64,000 nt of DNA from Muribaculaceae bacterium (GTDB lineage Bacteria > Bacteroidota > Bacteroidia > Bacteroidales > Muribaculaceae), in assembly GCA_022508985.1 (NCBI GenBank), contig JAFLUA010000001.1, positions 62,001 to 126,000 on the forward strand, read 5' to 3'. Below are positions 1 to 9,477 of this stretch, piece after piece. How positions within the stretch are numbered: position 1 is the stretch's first letter; each line of letters begins with the position of its first letter. The notes under the pieces are model-generated. The model worked only from the letters and a program-made list of their open reading frames with translations, did no database searches and was not told the origin of the DNA. The translations under genes and the position numbers were made by a program.

Positions 1-713
1 AATGTGTCATAATCGAGCGTATCGCCTCGCGAACGCAATTCATCGTACATGTTGAGAGCTATCACCATGCTCATATCCATATCGATAAGCTCGGTGGTGA
101 GATAGAGATTGCGCTGCAAGTTAGATGAGTCGACAACGTTTATTATCACGTCGGGCATACTCTGTCGGAGGAATTGTCTCACATACATTTCCTCGGGAGA
201 ATAGCACGTTAGTGAGTAGGTGCCGGGCAAGTCGACTATATTAAACCGATAGCCCTTATATTTGAAATGGCCGTCTTTTGCATCTACCGTCACGCCGCTG
301 TAATTGCCCACGTGCTCTTTGGCCCCAGATGCTATATTGAAAAGCGATGTTTTGCCTGAATTGGGATTGCCTATAAGAGCTATCGTTATCAAATGGCTTT
401 CGTGATGATATCGACTCTGTAAGGCCGCGTCGGCACTATCGCCGGCACCATTCTCAACAATGGCCCCCTCGCTATGAAATACGGCTTCATCCGATTTCAC
501 AACATCGATAAGAGCCGCCTCCGATGCCCTCAGCGAAATTTCATATCCGAGTATGCTATATTTTATGGGATCTCTCAAAGGCGCATGCAACACCACAGTC
601 ACGGTGTGACCCTTGACAAATCCCATCTCCATAACACGCTTACGAAAAGCACCATGGCCATGTACTTTGACCACGATACCCGTTTCGCCTGTTTTGAGTT
701 CCGATAGCTTCAT
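1..713 (-). CDS. feoB: FeoA-FeoB fusion ferrous iron transporter, 5' part (3' end outside window)
   Basis: Translating the minus strand from ATG at 713 gives 237 codons that run off the left edge. Residues 1-75 are a FeoA-like SH3 domain (starts MKLSELKTGETGIV). After a linker comes the FeoB G domain with G1 GNPNSGKTS, a G2 threonine in GVTV, G3 DLPGTYS and G4 NMYD. FeoB is the GTP-dependent inner-membrane Fe(II) importer and FeoA its cytosolic partner. Fusion of the two is a known arrangement in Bacteroidota. The membrane domain is not in the window. Its divergent neighbour starts at 911. Confidence 0.95.
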   Translation of the reverse strand, partial: MKLSELKTGETGIVVKVHGHGAFRKRVMEMGFVKGHTVTVVLHAPLRDPIKYSILGYEISLRASEAALIDVVKSDEAVFHSEGAIVENGAGDSADAALQSRYHHESHLITIALIGNPNSGKTSLFNIASGAKEHVGNYSGVTVDAKDGHFKYKGYRFNIVDLPGTYSLTCYSPEEMYVRQFLRQSMPDVIINVVDSSNLQRNLYLTTELIDMDMSMVIALNMYDELRSRGDTLDYDT

Positions 714-736
714 CTTGGTGGCTTCTTTTGCGTGAG

Positions 737-767
737 CAAAGTTCGTAAAAAAACAGAAAATGTGCAA
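737..767 (-). promoter_or_regulatory. Probable promoter of feoAB (near-consensus -33/-7)
   Basis: On the minus strand, GAACTTTG (737-744) differs by one base from the Bacteroidota -7 consensus TAnnTTTG. A TTG lies exactly 20 bases upstream (765-767), the expected -33 spacing. It would give a leader of about 20 bases before the ATG at 713. No Fur-type box was recognised. Confidence 0.45.
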
Positions 768-881
768 TTATTTATATAGATTTTAAATAAGAAATGCCAT
801 ATTTTGTGTGGAAATCTGCATCTCTCGGACTCAAAAGACGAATTTTTAGGTGCAACTGATAGTGTTGTGCGAAAAAAATGC

Positions 882-889
882 TATATTTG
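882..889 (+). promoter_or_regulatory. -7 promoter box for the 911-7458 gene run
   Basis: TATATTTG matches the Bacteroidota -7 consensus TAnnTTTG and sits 21 bases before the ATG at 911. No convincing -33 TTTG is present at the normal 19-21 base spacing. Confidence 0.55.
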
Positions 890-910
890 TGGCATCAAGC
901 AAAGTGAAAA

Positions 911-2353
911 ATGATTACTGGTCGCAGAATATTAACACCATTGCTAATGGTATTGGCGTGCTGTGGGTATGCCTATCCGGCCGTCATTGATGATGCTCGG
1001 AGTTTGTATCAAGAGGGAGAATATGAAAAGGTGGTGAAAATTCTCGCTCCTGCAGTAAAGAAGACGCCAAAAGACGGCAATGTTACTTACTATCTCGGTG
1101 CGTCGCTATACGAGTTGGGTAATGCCGATGAGGCTGAAGCATATCTAACGGTGGCGCAAAGCCGTAATGTTGCCGATGCATCTCGTATATTGGCGCTGAT
1201 ATCCTTAGAGCGCTACGACCCGTCGGCCGCGCAATCTTACTGCGATAAGTGGGAAGAGTTGCTTAAAAAGCAGAAAAAAAGTGTGCCCGATGAGTTTAGT
1301 TCACTCAGCTCGAAAATTATCCAGATGCAGAATATGCTCGACAGGGTGGAACGTATAGAAATAATCGACACCCTACTTGTTGATAAAAATACCTTCTTTA
1401 AGGCGTATAGGCTCTCGTCGACAGCCGGGCGTCTACTGCCTGCCGATGCTCTAAGCAGTTTTGGTGCCGGCACCGATGCCGACCAGTTGTCGGTGGCATA
1501 TATCCCCGAAAACAGAAGCGAGTTACTGTGGGCGGCAGCTGAAGCAAATGGCCGTTTTGGCCTATATAGCGCTGATATCCTTGACGATGGTACAATCGAC
1601 CATACAACGCGTCTCGATGACTCTCTTGGCGATGGAGGCGACGCAATGTTTCCATTCCTGATGCCCGACGGCATGACGCTCTATTTTGCAAACAATGGCG
1701 ATAATACGCTCGGAGGATATGATATTTTCATGACGAGAAGAACAGATAGTGAAAATGGTAAAGAGTATTTTACGCCTCAAAACGTAGGCTTGCCATACAA
1801 CTCTCCCTACGATGATTATCTCTTGGCTATAGACGAGGCTTCGGGCCTTGGTTGGTGGGCTTCGGATAGAAATCAGATATCCGATAAGGTTACTATCTAC
1901 ATATTTGCACCATCGAAGATGCGTATCAATGCCGACCCCTCCGACCCTAACTTGCGCCAGTTGGCAAGTCTCGCGGATTTAGCGGTGACACAAAAAGAAG
2001 GAGTCGACTACAAGTCTTTGTTGGCCTCGCGGCTACCGGAAGAGACCGTTGCTGTCGTGGATATTAATATGTCGCCTAAATTTAGGCTCGATATGGGCAA
2101 TGGCAGGGTATATACAAAGCTTAGCGATTTCAGCAACGAAAGAGCTCGAATGGCTATGCTTGAAGTGCTATCGGCTGAGGTTACTCTGCGTAAACACCTC
2201 GAAGCCGAAAATCGTATGCGCGACCAATATCGGCGTGGCGACAAGACGGTGGCCGATGCTATACTTGCATCGGAACAACAAACCGATAAATTGCGCCAGC
2301 AGATTGCTACACAACGTAATACAGCAGTAAGATTAGAAACAAAAAACTCATAG
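911..2353 (+). CDS. TPR and PD40 (beta-propeller) repeat lipoprotein, PorE-like without an OmpA domain
   Basis: 480 aa. The N-terminus has a hydrophobic segment ending in VLAC (Cys17), so it is probably a lipoprotein; cleavage after AYA is the alternative. Residues about 27-100 form TPR-like helices (ARSLYQEGEYEKVVKIL, YYLGASLYELGNADEAEAYL). Residues about 245-330 contain a PD40/TolB-type blade motif (FPFLMPDG...LYFANNG...GGYDIFMTRR). The C-terminal about 60 residues are charged, helical and coiled-coil-like. TPR plus PD40 is also the architecture of the T9SS component PorE, but the OmpA-like peptidoglycan-binding domain is missing here. The stop is 3 bases before floA, so the two are co-transcribed. 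The exact role is unknown; an envelope scaffold is the best guess. Confidence 0.75.
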   Translation: MITGRRILTPLLMVLACCGYAYPAVIDDARSLYQEGEYEKVVKILAPAVKKTPKDGNVTYYLGASLYELGNADEAEAYLTVAQSRNVADASRILALISLERYDPSAAQSYCDKWEELLKKQKKSVPDEFSSLSSKIIQMQNMLDRVERIEIIDTLLVDKNTFFKAYRLSSTAGRLLPADALSSFGAGTDADQLSVAYIPENRSELLWAAAEANGRFGLYSADILDDGTIDHTTRLDDSLGDGGDAMFPFLMPDGMTLYFANNGDNTLGGYDIFMTRRTDSENGKEYFTPQNVGLPYNSPYDDYLLAIDEASGLGWWASDRNQISDKVTIYIFAPSKMRINADPSDPNLRQLASLADLAVTQKEGVDYKSLLASRLPEETVAVVDINMSPKFRLDMGNGRVYTKLSDFSNERARMAMLEVLSAEVTLRKHLEAENRMRDQYRRGDKTVADAILASEQQTDKLRQQIATQRNTAVRLETKNS

Positions 2354-2356
2354 AAT

Positions 2357-3340
2357 ATGGAACTCACAATTGCATTATTAATCATTGTTGCAGTAGTACT
2401 GCTTATCGTTTTTTTCTACTACTGCCCATTCTTTTTATGGATTTCGGCAAGAGTAAGCGGTGTGCGCATTTCGCTTATTCAGTTGGTGTTAATGAGAATA
2501 CGCCAGGTGCCGGCCAGCGTAATAGTAAGAGCACTCATAGAATCGCACAAAGCCGGCCTTAAAGATGTGTCGCGCGACGACCTTGAGGCTCACTACCTTG
2601 CCGGAGGCAACGTCGAAAGAGTTGTTCACGCCCTTGTGTCGGCTTCGAAAGCAAATATCGATCTCGGTTTCAAAATGGCTACGGCAATCGACCTCGCCGG
2701 CCGTGATGTTTTCCAAGCCGTTCAGATGAGTGTCAACCCTAAAGTTATTGATACGCCTCCTGTTACCGCTGTGGCGAAAGATGGTATTCAGCTCATCGCA
2801 AAAGCGCGTGTAACGGTTCGTGCCAACATACGCCAACTCGTTGGCGGCGCCGGTGAAGACACCGTGCTTGCTCGTGTAGGTGAAGGTATCGTTTCTTCGA
2901 TAGGCTCTTCTGAAAGCCATAAGCAGGTACTCGAAAATCCCGATTCAATATCCAAACTTGTATTGCGCAAAGGACTTGATTCAGGCACTGCTTTTGAAAT
3001 TTTGTCGATTGATATAGCCGATATCGATATAGGTCGCAACATCGGTGCCGCACTTCAGATTGACCAAGCTCAAGCCGATAAGAACATTGCTCAGGCCAAA
3101 GCTGAAGAGCGTCGTGCTATGGCTATCGCTCGCGAACAGGAAATGAAAGCCCTTGCGCAAGAAGCTCGCGCAAAAGTGATTGAAGCAGAATGTGAATTGC
3201 CAAAAGCTATGGCACAAGCATTCCTGTCGGGTAATCTTGGCATTATGGATTACTATAAGATGCGCAATATTGAGGCCGACACTAATATGCGTCAGTCGCT
3301 TGGTTCAATAACTTCGTCAACTCCTGAAATACGTCAATGA
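2357..3340 (+). CDS. floA: Flotillin-like protein FloA (functional membrane microdomain scaffold)
   Basis: 327 aa, the usual FloA length. An N-terminal hydrophobic hairpin (about residues 5-35) is followed by an SPFH-like domain ([34 protein letters not shown]). An Ala/Glu-rich coiled coil (about residues 235-285, [18 protein letters not shown]) mediates oligomerisation. FloA proteins organise lipid-raft-like membrane patches. In many bacteria floA follows an NfeD gene. Here the upstream partner is instead the TPR/PD40 lipoprotein, and the stop overlaps the cstA start (ATGA). Confidence 0.93.
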   Translation: MELTIALLIIVAVVLLIVFFYYCPFFLWISARVSGVRISLIQLVLMRIRQVPASVIVRALIESHKAGLKDVSRDDLEAHYLAGGNVERVVHALVSASKANIDLGFKMATAIDLAGRDVFQAVQMSVNPKVIDTPPVTAVAKDGIQLIAKARVTVRANIRQLVGGAGEDTVLARVGEGIVSSIGSSESHKQVLENPDSISKLVLRKGLDSGTAFEILSIDIADIDIGRNIGAALQIDQAQADKNIAQAKAEERRAMAIAREQEMKALAQEARAKVIEAECELPKAMAQAFLSGNLGIMDYYKMRNIEADTNMRQSLGSITSSTPEIRQ

Positions 3341-4785
3341 CAACTCTCCTTGTTTCGCTTGCAGTGCTCATAGGCGGATACTTTATCTATGGCCTGCTCG
3401 TTGAGAAAATAATTGGGATTGACCCCAAACGCCTCACTCCGGCTTATACGCGCCCCGATGGTATCGATTATATGCCCATGCCAACGTGGAAGGTATTCCT
3501 AATACAGTTCTTGAATATAGCCGGCCTTGGCCCTATATTCGGCGCTATTATGGGCGTCATGTATGGCCCGGCGGCGTTTATATGGATTGTAGCCGGCACT
3601 ATCTTTGGAGGTGCTGTTCACGATTTTATATCGGCAATGATGTCATTACGAAGCGAAGGCCAGTCGCTGCCCGAGCTCGTGGGACGCGAATTGGGCCCTG
3701 TGATTAAACAGGTGCTGAGGGTAACAGCCACGGCGTTGCTAATCTTGGTAGGTGCCGTTTTTGTGGTTACACCGGCATCGTTGCTCGCCGATATGACTCC
3801 TGAATGGGCTACGTCGGTTTTCTGGATTGCCATCATATTTATCTACTATATGTTGGCCACCTTGCTCCCTGTTGATAAACTTATAGGGCGCTTCTATCCT
3901 ATATTCGGTTTCGCGCTATTGTTTATGGCTGCAGGCTTGCTTTGTGTATTGTTATTTGGCGGCCATACTATCCCCGACGGCTTTATCGATGGCCTGTATA
4001 ACCGTCATGCTTCGGCCGATACGCACCCGATATTCCCGATGATGTTTGTTAGCATAGCATGTGGCGCTATATCAGGATTTCATGCAACACAATCGCCAAT
4101 GATGGCTCGTTGTATAAAGAATGAACGGTTGGCCCGCCCGGTGTTCTACGGAGCTATGGTTGCCGAGGGTATCGTAGCATTGATATGGGCAGCGGCCGCA
4201 ATAACTTTTACAGGCGGGTATGAGCAGCTATCGCAATATATGTCAACGCATACCGGCGCCGGTGCACTGGTGCAAGATATATCGGTGAGCTGGTTGGGTG
4301 TTGTCGGCGGTTTCCTTGCTTTGCTTGGTGTCATAGCCGCACCTATAACCACAGGCGATACGGCCTTGCGTTCGGCAAGACTTATTGTTGCCGATTTCTT
4401 GAATTTCACGCAAGATAAGCTTGGTAAACGGTTGCTCATTTCGATTCCGATATTTGTAATCACATTCGGCTTGATGATGATCGACTTCAATATACTGTGG
4501 CGCTATTTCGCTTGGTGTAACCAGACTCTTTCGGCCTTCACCCTCTGGGCTGCCACTGTATATCTGGCACGGCATAGAAAAGTATACATAATATGCCTCA
4601 TTCCGGCTGTATTTATGACTATCGTCGTTATAAGTTACATCCTATACGCCCCATCGCCTGAAGGTTTTGGCTTGCCAATGTATGCGGCTTTGGCAGTAGC
4701 AGGCACGGTAGCGGCGATATGCCTTATACTTTTCACCCGTTTTGTACTCAAGTTATCATCAAAGAAAGCAGATAGAATAGCGTGA
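3337..4785 (+). CDS. cstA: CstA family carbon-starvation transporter
   Basis: 482 aa, highly hydrophobic with a dozen or more predicted membrane segments. The CstA signatures are clear near the N-terminus ([17 protein letters not shown], then [19 protein letters not shown] and [11 protein letters not shown]). CstA proteins take up peptides or pyruvate during carbon limitation. The protein is much shorter than the roughly 700-residue E. coli CstA, which is common in Bacteroidota. The start overlaps the floA stop by 4 bases, implying translational coupling. The substrate cannot be read from sequence. Confidence 0.92.
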   Translation: MTTLLVSLAVLIGGYFIYGLLVEKIIGIDPKRLTPAYTRPDGIDYMPMPTWKVFLIQFLNIAGLGPIFGAIMGVMYGPAAFIWIVAGTIFGGAVHDFISAMMSLRSEGQSLPELVGRELGPVIKQVLRVTATALLILVGAVFVVTPASLLADMTPEWATSVFWIAIIFIYYMLATLLPVDKLIGRFYPIFGFALLFMAAGLLCVLLFGGHTIPDGFIDGLYNRHASADTHPIFPMMFVSIACGAISGFHATQSPMMARCIKNERLARPVFYGAMVAEGIVALIWAAAAITFTGGYEQLSQYMSTHTGAGALVQDISVSWLGVVGGFLALLGVIAAPITTGDTALRSARLIVADFLNFTQDKLGKRLLISIPIFVITFGLMMIDFNILWRYFAWCNQTLSAFTLWAATVYLARHRKVYIICLIPAVFMTIVVISYILYAPSPEGFGLPMYAALAVAGTVAAICLILFTRFVLKLSSKKADRIA

Positions 4786-4798
4786 GGAATTCTATTGT

Positions 4799-5620
4799 AT
4801 GGATTTTAGAAAGATAATATCATCAACACGATGCTATAACTTTCATAGCCACACACAGTTTTGCGACGGGCGCGCCACAATGGAAGAAATGGCGCGCGCC
4901 GCTGTTTCATGCGGGATGATTCATTATGGCTTTACACCCCATAGCCCTATACCTATTGAGTCGCCGTGTAATATGAAGGCTTCCGATGTGGAAATTTTCT
5001 TAGCGGAAGTATCGCGATTGCAGAATATGTCAGAGTTTTCGACTTGTCGTTTTTACCGTGCAATGGAAATAGACTACCTGTCGCCTCAATGGGGGCCGGC
5101 AAATGATTATTTCCGTAGCCTCGACCTCGATTATAGCATCGGTTCGGTGCATTTTATACCATCGCAGACCGGTGAGCCGGTAGATATCGACGGAAATTTT
5201 GAAAACTTTAGCCGACGAATGAAACGATATTTCCGTGGTGATATCGATTATGTTGTCGACACCTTTTTTCGCCAGTCGTCAGAAATGATAAAAGCCGGTG
5301 GTTTTGATATCATAGGGCATTTCGATAAGATAGGTCAAAATGCATCGTATTATTCTCCGGGCATTGAAGATGGAATGCATTATCATGCTCTTGCCGACAG
5401 CATGGTAGAAATGATTATCGACCGCGACCTCATCGTAGAACTTAACACTAAGGCAAAGTCGGCTCATGGCCGTTTCTTCCCCGCTGAAAGGTATCTCAGA
5501 AAACTTGTCGATGCTGATATTACGATATTGGTAAACAGCGACGCCCATTATCCCGATACAGTCAATGCTTTACGCGATGAGGCATTACACCTTCTTGATG
5601 CATTAAAATGCGTAAGTTAG
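4799..5620 (+). CDS. PHP-domain phosphatase, histidinol-phosphatase (HisJ/HisK) family
   Basis: 273 aa. PHP metal-binding motifs are visible: NFHSHTQFCDG near residue 15, FTPHSP near residue 42, IGSVHF in the middle, GHFDKIG, and the late NSDAHYP. This matches the HisK-type histidinol phosphatase family, which makes L-histidinol. No other his gene is nearby, so a different phosphoester substrate is possible. It lies 13 bases after cstA, and its stop overlaps the start of the next gene by 13 bases. Confidence 0.82.
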   Translation: MDFRKIISSTRCYNFHSHTQFCDGRATMEEMARAAVSCGMIHYGFTPHSPIPIESPCNMKASDVEIFLAEVSRLQNMSEFSTCRFYRAMEIDYLSPQWGPANDYFRSLDLDYSIGSVHFIPSQTGEPVDIDGNFENFSRRMKRYFRGDIDYVVDTFFRQSSEMIKAGGFDIIGHFDKIGQNASYYSPGIEDGMHYHALADSMVEMIIDRDLIVELNTKAKSAHGRFFPAERYLRKLVDADITILVNSDAHYPDTVNALRDEALHLLDALKCVS

Positions 5621-7458
5621 AGTTGCTTGCTCCGGCACGAGATGCCGAAATAGGCCGAGTTGCGATCTTGGCAGGTGCCGATGCCGTGTATATCGGTGCT
5701 CCAGAGTTTGGCGCACGGGCGGCCGCGACAAACGACGTCGATGCTATAGCAAATCTCGTTGCCTTTGCGCATCGCTATCGCGCCAAAGTATATGTGACGC
5801 TGAATACCATACTCTACGACGACGAGCTCGAGCGCGCACAGCAACTCGTCTGGAAATTATATTCTATCGGAGTTGATGCTCTCATCGTGCAAGACATGGC
5901 ATATCTTGAGATGAGTTTGCCCCCCATAGCATTACACGCAAGCACACAATGCGATATCCGAACACCCGAAAAGGCGCGGCTATTAGCTCAGGCCGGTTTC
6001 TCGCAACTTGTTTTGCCGCGAGAGTTCTCGTTAGAACAGATTAAAGCATGTAAAGACGCGGCCGGAGTCCCTGTCGAAGTTTTTGTGCATGGTGCTTTGT
6101 GTGTTAGTTATAGTGGCGATTGCCAGGCAGGATATGTTGCGATGGGGCGTAGCGCCAATCGTGGCGAGTGTCCTCAAATGTGTCGTCTACCATACCTCTT
6201 GACCGATGCCGCTGGTAATGTTTTAGGGAACGAAAAACATTACCTGTCGTTGCGAGACCTTAACAGAATCGATTCTCTGCAACTTTTGATAGAAGCCGGG
6301 GCTTCTTCTTTCAAAATAGAAGGCCGACTTAAAGATACTCGCTATGTGGCAAATGTAACAGCGGCTTATTCACAGGCTCTAAACTCAATAATATCTGCAT
6401 CGGAAGGCCGGTATACTCGAGGTTCTGTCGGAAAAAGTGAATATGGCTTCGTGCCCGATGTTAATCGAACTTTTAATCGCGGATATACTAATTATTTTCT
6501 TCGAAAGCCAGACCATAAAGAAAGGATGGCTTCGCTTAATACTCCAAAATGGGTCGGAGCTCCGGTTGCTAAAGTGCTGTCGGTGAGTCGTAATGCCGAT
6601 TCGTTCAAAGTCGCTCTGTCGGCAGAATTAGCCAATGGCGACGGGTTCGGTTATTTTGATAAAGATGGCAGGTTTGTGGGCTTTAGATTAAACAAAATTG
6701 ATAAAGACACTCTTTATCCGGCCACGTCGCAGCCATTGCTTAGCGCTGGCACGGTATTATACCGCAATAACGACAAAGTTTTTTTTGAGTTACTCGATAG
6801 CCGCGATGCCTCGTGCCGACGGACTATAGCCGTAGATTTCGTTCTTAAAAATATCGATGAGGAGCGTTTTTCTATGTTGGCAGCCGATGCTCGGGGCTGC
6901 TCGGCCACTATAGTCGTAGAGTCGCCCTATCAACAAGCAAAAACGCCTCAAAACGATGCTCGTAAACGCATCTTGTCGCGATTGGGCGATACGATATATT
7001 CACTTCGCAGTGTCGACGACCGACTATCCGATAGATTTGTGTCGGCGTCTACGATGGCTGCTGCCCGTCGCGAGCTCATTGAGATGCTTGACGCAAATGC
7101 TGAAGCGGTGTATCACTATGAGAGGCGTGGCGTTTCACAACTTAACGAAGAGGCTTTTGAGCCTTGTCCGCCACTAACTTATCACGATAATGTGGCAAAT
7201 AAGCTATCTTTGAATTTTTATCGCCGACATGGCGCGAGAATCAGCCAAAAAGCTATCGAAGTTGAACGTAATAGAGATGGGGAAACAATTGTGATGACTA
7301 CAAAATACTGCATCCGGAGAGAGTTGGGCGCATGCCTTAAAGACCATTCGAGTGCAGCAAAACTGCCTGCCGAATTGTTCCTGCGCAACGCTTCGGGAGT
7401 TTACCGTATCGATTTCGACTGTGGCCGCTGTGGTATGTCGATTGTCAAAATTTCGTAG
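5608..7458 (+). CDS. U32 peptidase-family protein, RlhA/TrhP-like RNA hydroxylation factor
   Basis: 616 aa. It begins directly in the U32 fold (ELLAPARD, then GADAVYIGAPEFGARA). The U32 cysteine signature follows: C165, C172, C188 and C192 in VHGALCVSYSGDC and GECPQMCRL. These are candidate [4Fe-4S] ligands as in UbiU/V, TrhP and RlhA. The length and extra C-terminal domain resemble RlhA, which hydroxylates a 23S rRNA cytidine, more than the shorter TrhP. A second Cys cluster is at the C-terminus (DCGRCGMS). Despite the family name, a peptidase role is doubtful. The ATG lies inside the end of the PHP gene. No terminator hairpin was seen after it. Confidence 0.85.
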   Translation: MRKLELLAPARDAEIGRVAILAGADAVYIGAPEFGARAAATNDVDAIANLVAFAHRYRAKVYVTLNTILYDDELERAQQLVWKLYSIGVDALIVQDMAYLEMSLPPIALHASTQCDIRTPEKARLLAQAGFSQLVLPREFSLEQIKACKDAAGVPVEVFVHGALCVSYSGDCQAGYVAMGRSANRGECPQMCRLPYLLTDAAGNVLGNEKHYLSLRDLNRIDSLQLLIEAGASSFKIEGRLKDTRYVANVTAAYSQALNSIISASEGRYTRGSVGKSEYGFVPDVNRTFNRGYTNYFLRKPDHKERMASLNTPKWVGAPVAKVLSVSRNADSFKVALSAELANGDGFGYFDKDGRFVGFRLNKIDKDTLYPATSQPLLSAGTVLYRNNDKVFFELLDSRDASCRRTIAVDFVLKNIDEERFSMLAADARGCSATIVVESPYQQAKTPQNDARKRILSRLGDTIYSLRSVDDRLSDRFVSASTMAAARRELIEMLDANAEAVYHYERRGVSQLNEEAFEPCPPLTYHDNVANKLSLNFYRRHGARISQKAIEVERNRDGETIVMTTKYCIRRELGACLKDHSSAAKLPAELFLRNASGVYRIDFDCGRCGMSIVKIS

Positions 7459-7510
7459 TCGCCACAACCTTAGAGCTCTGTAATTGAAGATTAAAAGAGC
7501 CATTTACCTT

Positions 7511-7526
7511 CTTTGCATTTGCAAAG
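7511..7526. repeat. Perfect inverted repeat CTTTGCA-TT-TGCAAAG
   Basis: A 7+7 base inverted repeat with a 2-base spacer lies just upstream of the -33/-7 region of the 7619 gene. A related TTTGCAtataTTTGCAAA sequence follows at 7546-7563. It could be an operator, but coincidence in an A+T-rich promoter is possible. Confidence 0.4.
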
Positions 7527-7558
7527 TTTCGCTAATTAATATTTTTTGCATATATTTG
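7527..7558 (+). promoter_or_regulatory. Promoter of the surface-protein block
   Basis: A -33-like TTTC (7527-7530) is separated by 20 bases from TATATTTG (7551-7558), a full match to the -7 consensus TAnnTTTG. The predicted leader is about 55 bases before the ATG at 7619. Confidence 0.6.
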
Positions 7559-7618
7559 CAAAGAGTTTTACGCATTGCTCTGTCAATATGTTAAAACAGG
7601 AATGTAAAAAATATTAAT

Positions 7619-8935
7619 ATGAAACGGTTATTTACAACAGCCTTAGTTGCTGCAGTCATATCAATGGGCGTTTCAGCTCAGCAGTTCATCGTCTTATCGG
7701 AGGGTGGCGGCGATTATGGCAATTTTGCGCCGATGCATCTTTCTGCAGATGGCAAATATCTGTGTGGAAACACATTGGAATATCCATTTGTTACCGATTG
7801 GCAGAATGATAACGACATAGTCTATTTCAAAGACGCATCATTCTATGTGACGGGAGCCGAAGCACGTTGGGTCACTAATGAAGGCCTTGCTGTAGGCTAT
7901 GACGATAACGGTGGCTTGCTATTAGACTTTGCGACCGGTAAATATACCGTGGTAGAGCCTGTTGACGTCGATGCAGGCGTTAATCGTGTTATATGTGAGG
8001 CTATATCGGAAGACGGCTCTATTATTATAGGCACAGTCGAAGGCCTTGATTGGACTGAACAGCCTTATTATTGGGAGAATGGCGTAAAGAAAAAATTTGC
8101 GATACCTACTTCCGAAGAGGCTGGCTTCAAAGTAAATGGCGCTGTGCCCAAATTTATCAGCAAAGATGCAAGTGTCGTTGTCGGATTCCTCCTCGATGAA
8201 CTGGGAATGCGCCCAATGCTTATTTGGCATCGCCAAGACGACGGTGAGTATAAATACGACCTCGTTTTCAAAGATTATTTCCAATGGTCGTCGTGGGAGA
8301 ATGGCCCCGAAGGCGATAAACCCTACACTACATTTATGCCAATGGCTCTAAGCCCCGATGGAAAACTGGTGGCGATGTGTATACGCGAAAACGACGGCGT
8401 GTCGCTCTTTACTATTAAAAAAGTAGGTGTTTACGATATCGCAACGGGCGATTTGGAGGTGAGCACTCTCGATGGCGACCACGGCATCAACCCCGATATC
8501 GAAGCCGATTGTAATGCTACTGCCATTGCAAACGACGGCACAGTGATAGGATATGTGGGCGATTTAGACCGCCGTGCCTTCTTGATGCACCCCGAAGAAA
8601 TGCAGCCTTCGTTGCTATCGATGGAGTTTGATGAGTTTGAAAATCTATATAAATACGATTTATATCTGAGTCATACCGTATTTTCTATCTCGGAAGATGG
8701 AAGGTATATAACAGGTTCCGGGGCCACTTTCGATAACAGCGGATGGTATGCCGGAACCGAGGCTTACGTTCTCGATACGGCTAAAGGTATCGACTCGACG
8801 CCTTCGATAACAGTGAAAAAACAGGCTCAACCAGAGTATTATACTATCGAGGGGCGTAAACTGAATACCCCTTCAAAGGGCCTGAACATTATTAAAGATT
8901 CCGATGGAATAACTAAAAAGGTTTTGATAAAATAG
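7619..8935 (+). CDS. Secreted HAF-repeat-like beta-propeller protein with T9SS C-terminal sorting domain
   Basis: 438 aa. A signal peptide (MKRLFTTALVAAVISMGVSAQ) is followed by repeated motifs of the type 'ISEDGSIIIGT...YYWENG', resembling HAF-type extracellular beta-propeller repeats (ALSPDGKLVA and SISEDGRYITGSG are further copies). The last about 50 residues (YYTIEGRKLNTPSKGLNII...KKVLIK) fit the type A T9SS sorting domain: Y-x-x-G-R, then G-x-x-I, and a basic-hydrophobic end. It should be exported across the outer membrane and attached to the surface. Binding partner unknown. It is the first gene after the promoter at 7551. Confidence 0.75.
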   Translation: MKRLFTTALVAAVISMGVSAQQFIVLSEGGGDYGNFAPMHLSADGKYLCGNTLEYPFVTDWQNDNDIVYFKDASFYVTGAEARWVTNEGLAVGYDDNGGLLLDFATGKYTVVEPVDVDAGVNRVICEAISEDGSIIIGTVEGLDWTEQPYYWENGVKKKFAIPTSEEAGFKVNGAVPKFISKDASVVVGFLLDELGMRPMLIWHRQDDGEYKYDLVFKDYFQWSSWENGPEGDKPYTTFMPMALSPDGKLVAMCIRENDGVSLFTIKKVGVYDIATGDLEVSTLDGDHGINPDIEADCNATAIANDGTVIGYVGDLDRRAFLMHPEEMQPSLLSMEFDEFENLYKYDLYLSHTVFSISEDGRYITGSGATFDNSGWYAGTEAYVLDTAKGIDSTPSITVKKQAQPEYYTIEGRKLNTPSKGLNIIKDSDGITKKVLIK

Positions 8936-8977
8936 TTTGCGATAAAACTATCTCATCGGATTTAACTATCTACAATT

Positions 8978-9469
8978 ATGAAGAAAACATTTTTAGCTCT
9001 TGCATTATTGCTTCTGAATATTGCCTTTGTTGCAGAAGCTCAGTTGCCATCTGTTTCGCTTAAGACAATCGACGGCAAGACAATCGACACGGCAACATTG
9101 TCGAACGATGGCAAGCCGTTTATCATCGACTTTTTTGCTACATGGTGCAAACCATGTATCAGAGAGCTCAAAGCGATACAAGAAGTCTATGATGATTGGC
9201 AAGATGAAACAGGCGTAAAACTGATAGCAGTGTCGATTGATGAAGCTCAAAACATCAATAAAGTGAAGCCTCTTGTCGATAGCAACAGCTGGGATTATGA
9301 AGTTTTACTCGACCCTAACAGCGATTTCAAACGCGCGCTCGGCATCCAGATGATACCCTATACGCTGATAGTTGATGGGAAGGGTAATATTGTGTATAAA
9401 CACAACGGATATACCGATGGTGCTGAACAGGAGCTGATAGATATCGTAAGAGGACTGCTCGATAAATAA
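8978..9469 (+). CDS. TlpA/ResA-like periplasmic thioredoxin
   Basis: 163 aa with a signal peptide (cut after AEAQ). The thioredoxin fold carries the redox motif WCKPC (Cys57, Cys60), followed by a cis-Pro region IQMIPYTLIVDGKG. The family reduces or oxidises envelope thiols. It lies 8 bases before the DUF6029 gene and heads a run with two further thioredoxin-fold proteins (Omp28-like), pointing to a dedicated envelope redox function. Confidence 0.88.
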   Translation: MKKTFLALALLLLNIAFVAEAQLPSVSLKTIDGKTIDTATLSNDGKPFIIDFFATWCKPCIRELKAIQEVYDDWQDETGVKLIAVSIDEAQNINKVKPLVDSNSWDYEVLLDPNSDFKRALGIQMIPYTLIVDGKGNIVYKHNGYTDGAEQELIDIVRGLLDK

Positions 9470-9477
9470 AACACAGG

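Noticed and set aside
474-707. Plus-strand 77-aa open frame opposite feoAB
   Set aside because: The minus-strand FeoA and FeoB motifs are unambiguous here, so the plus frame is a shadow.
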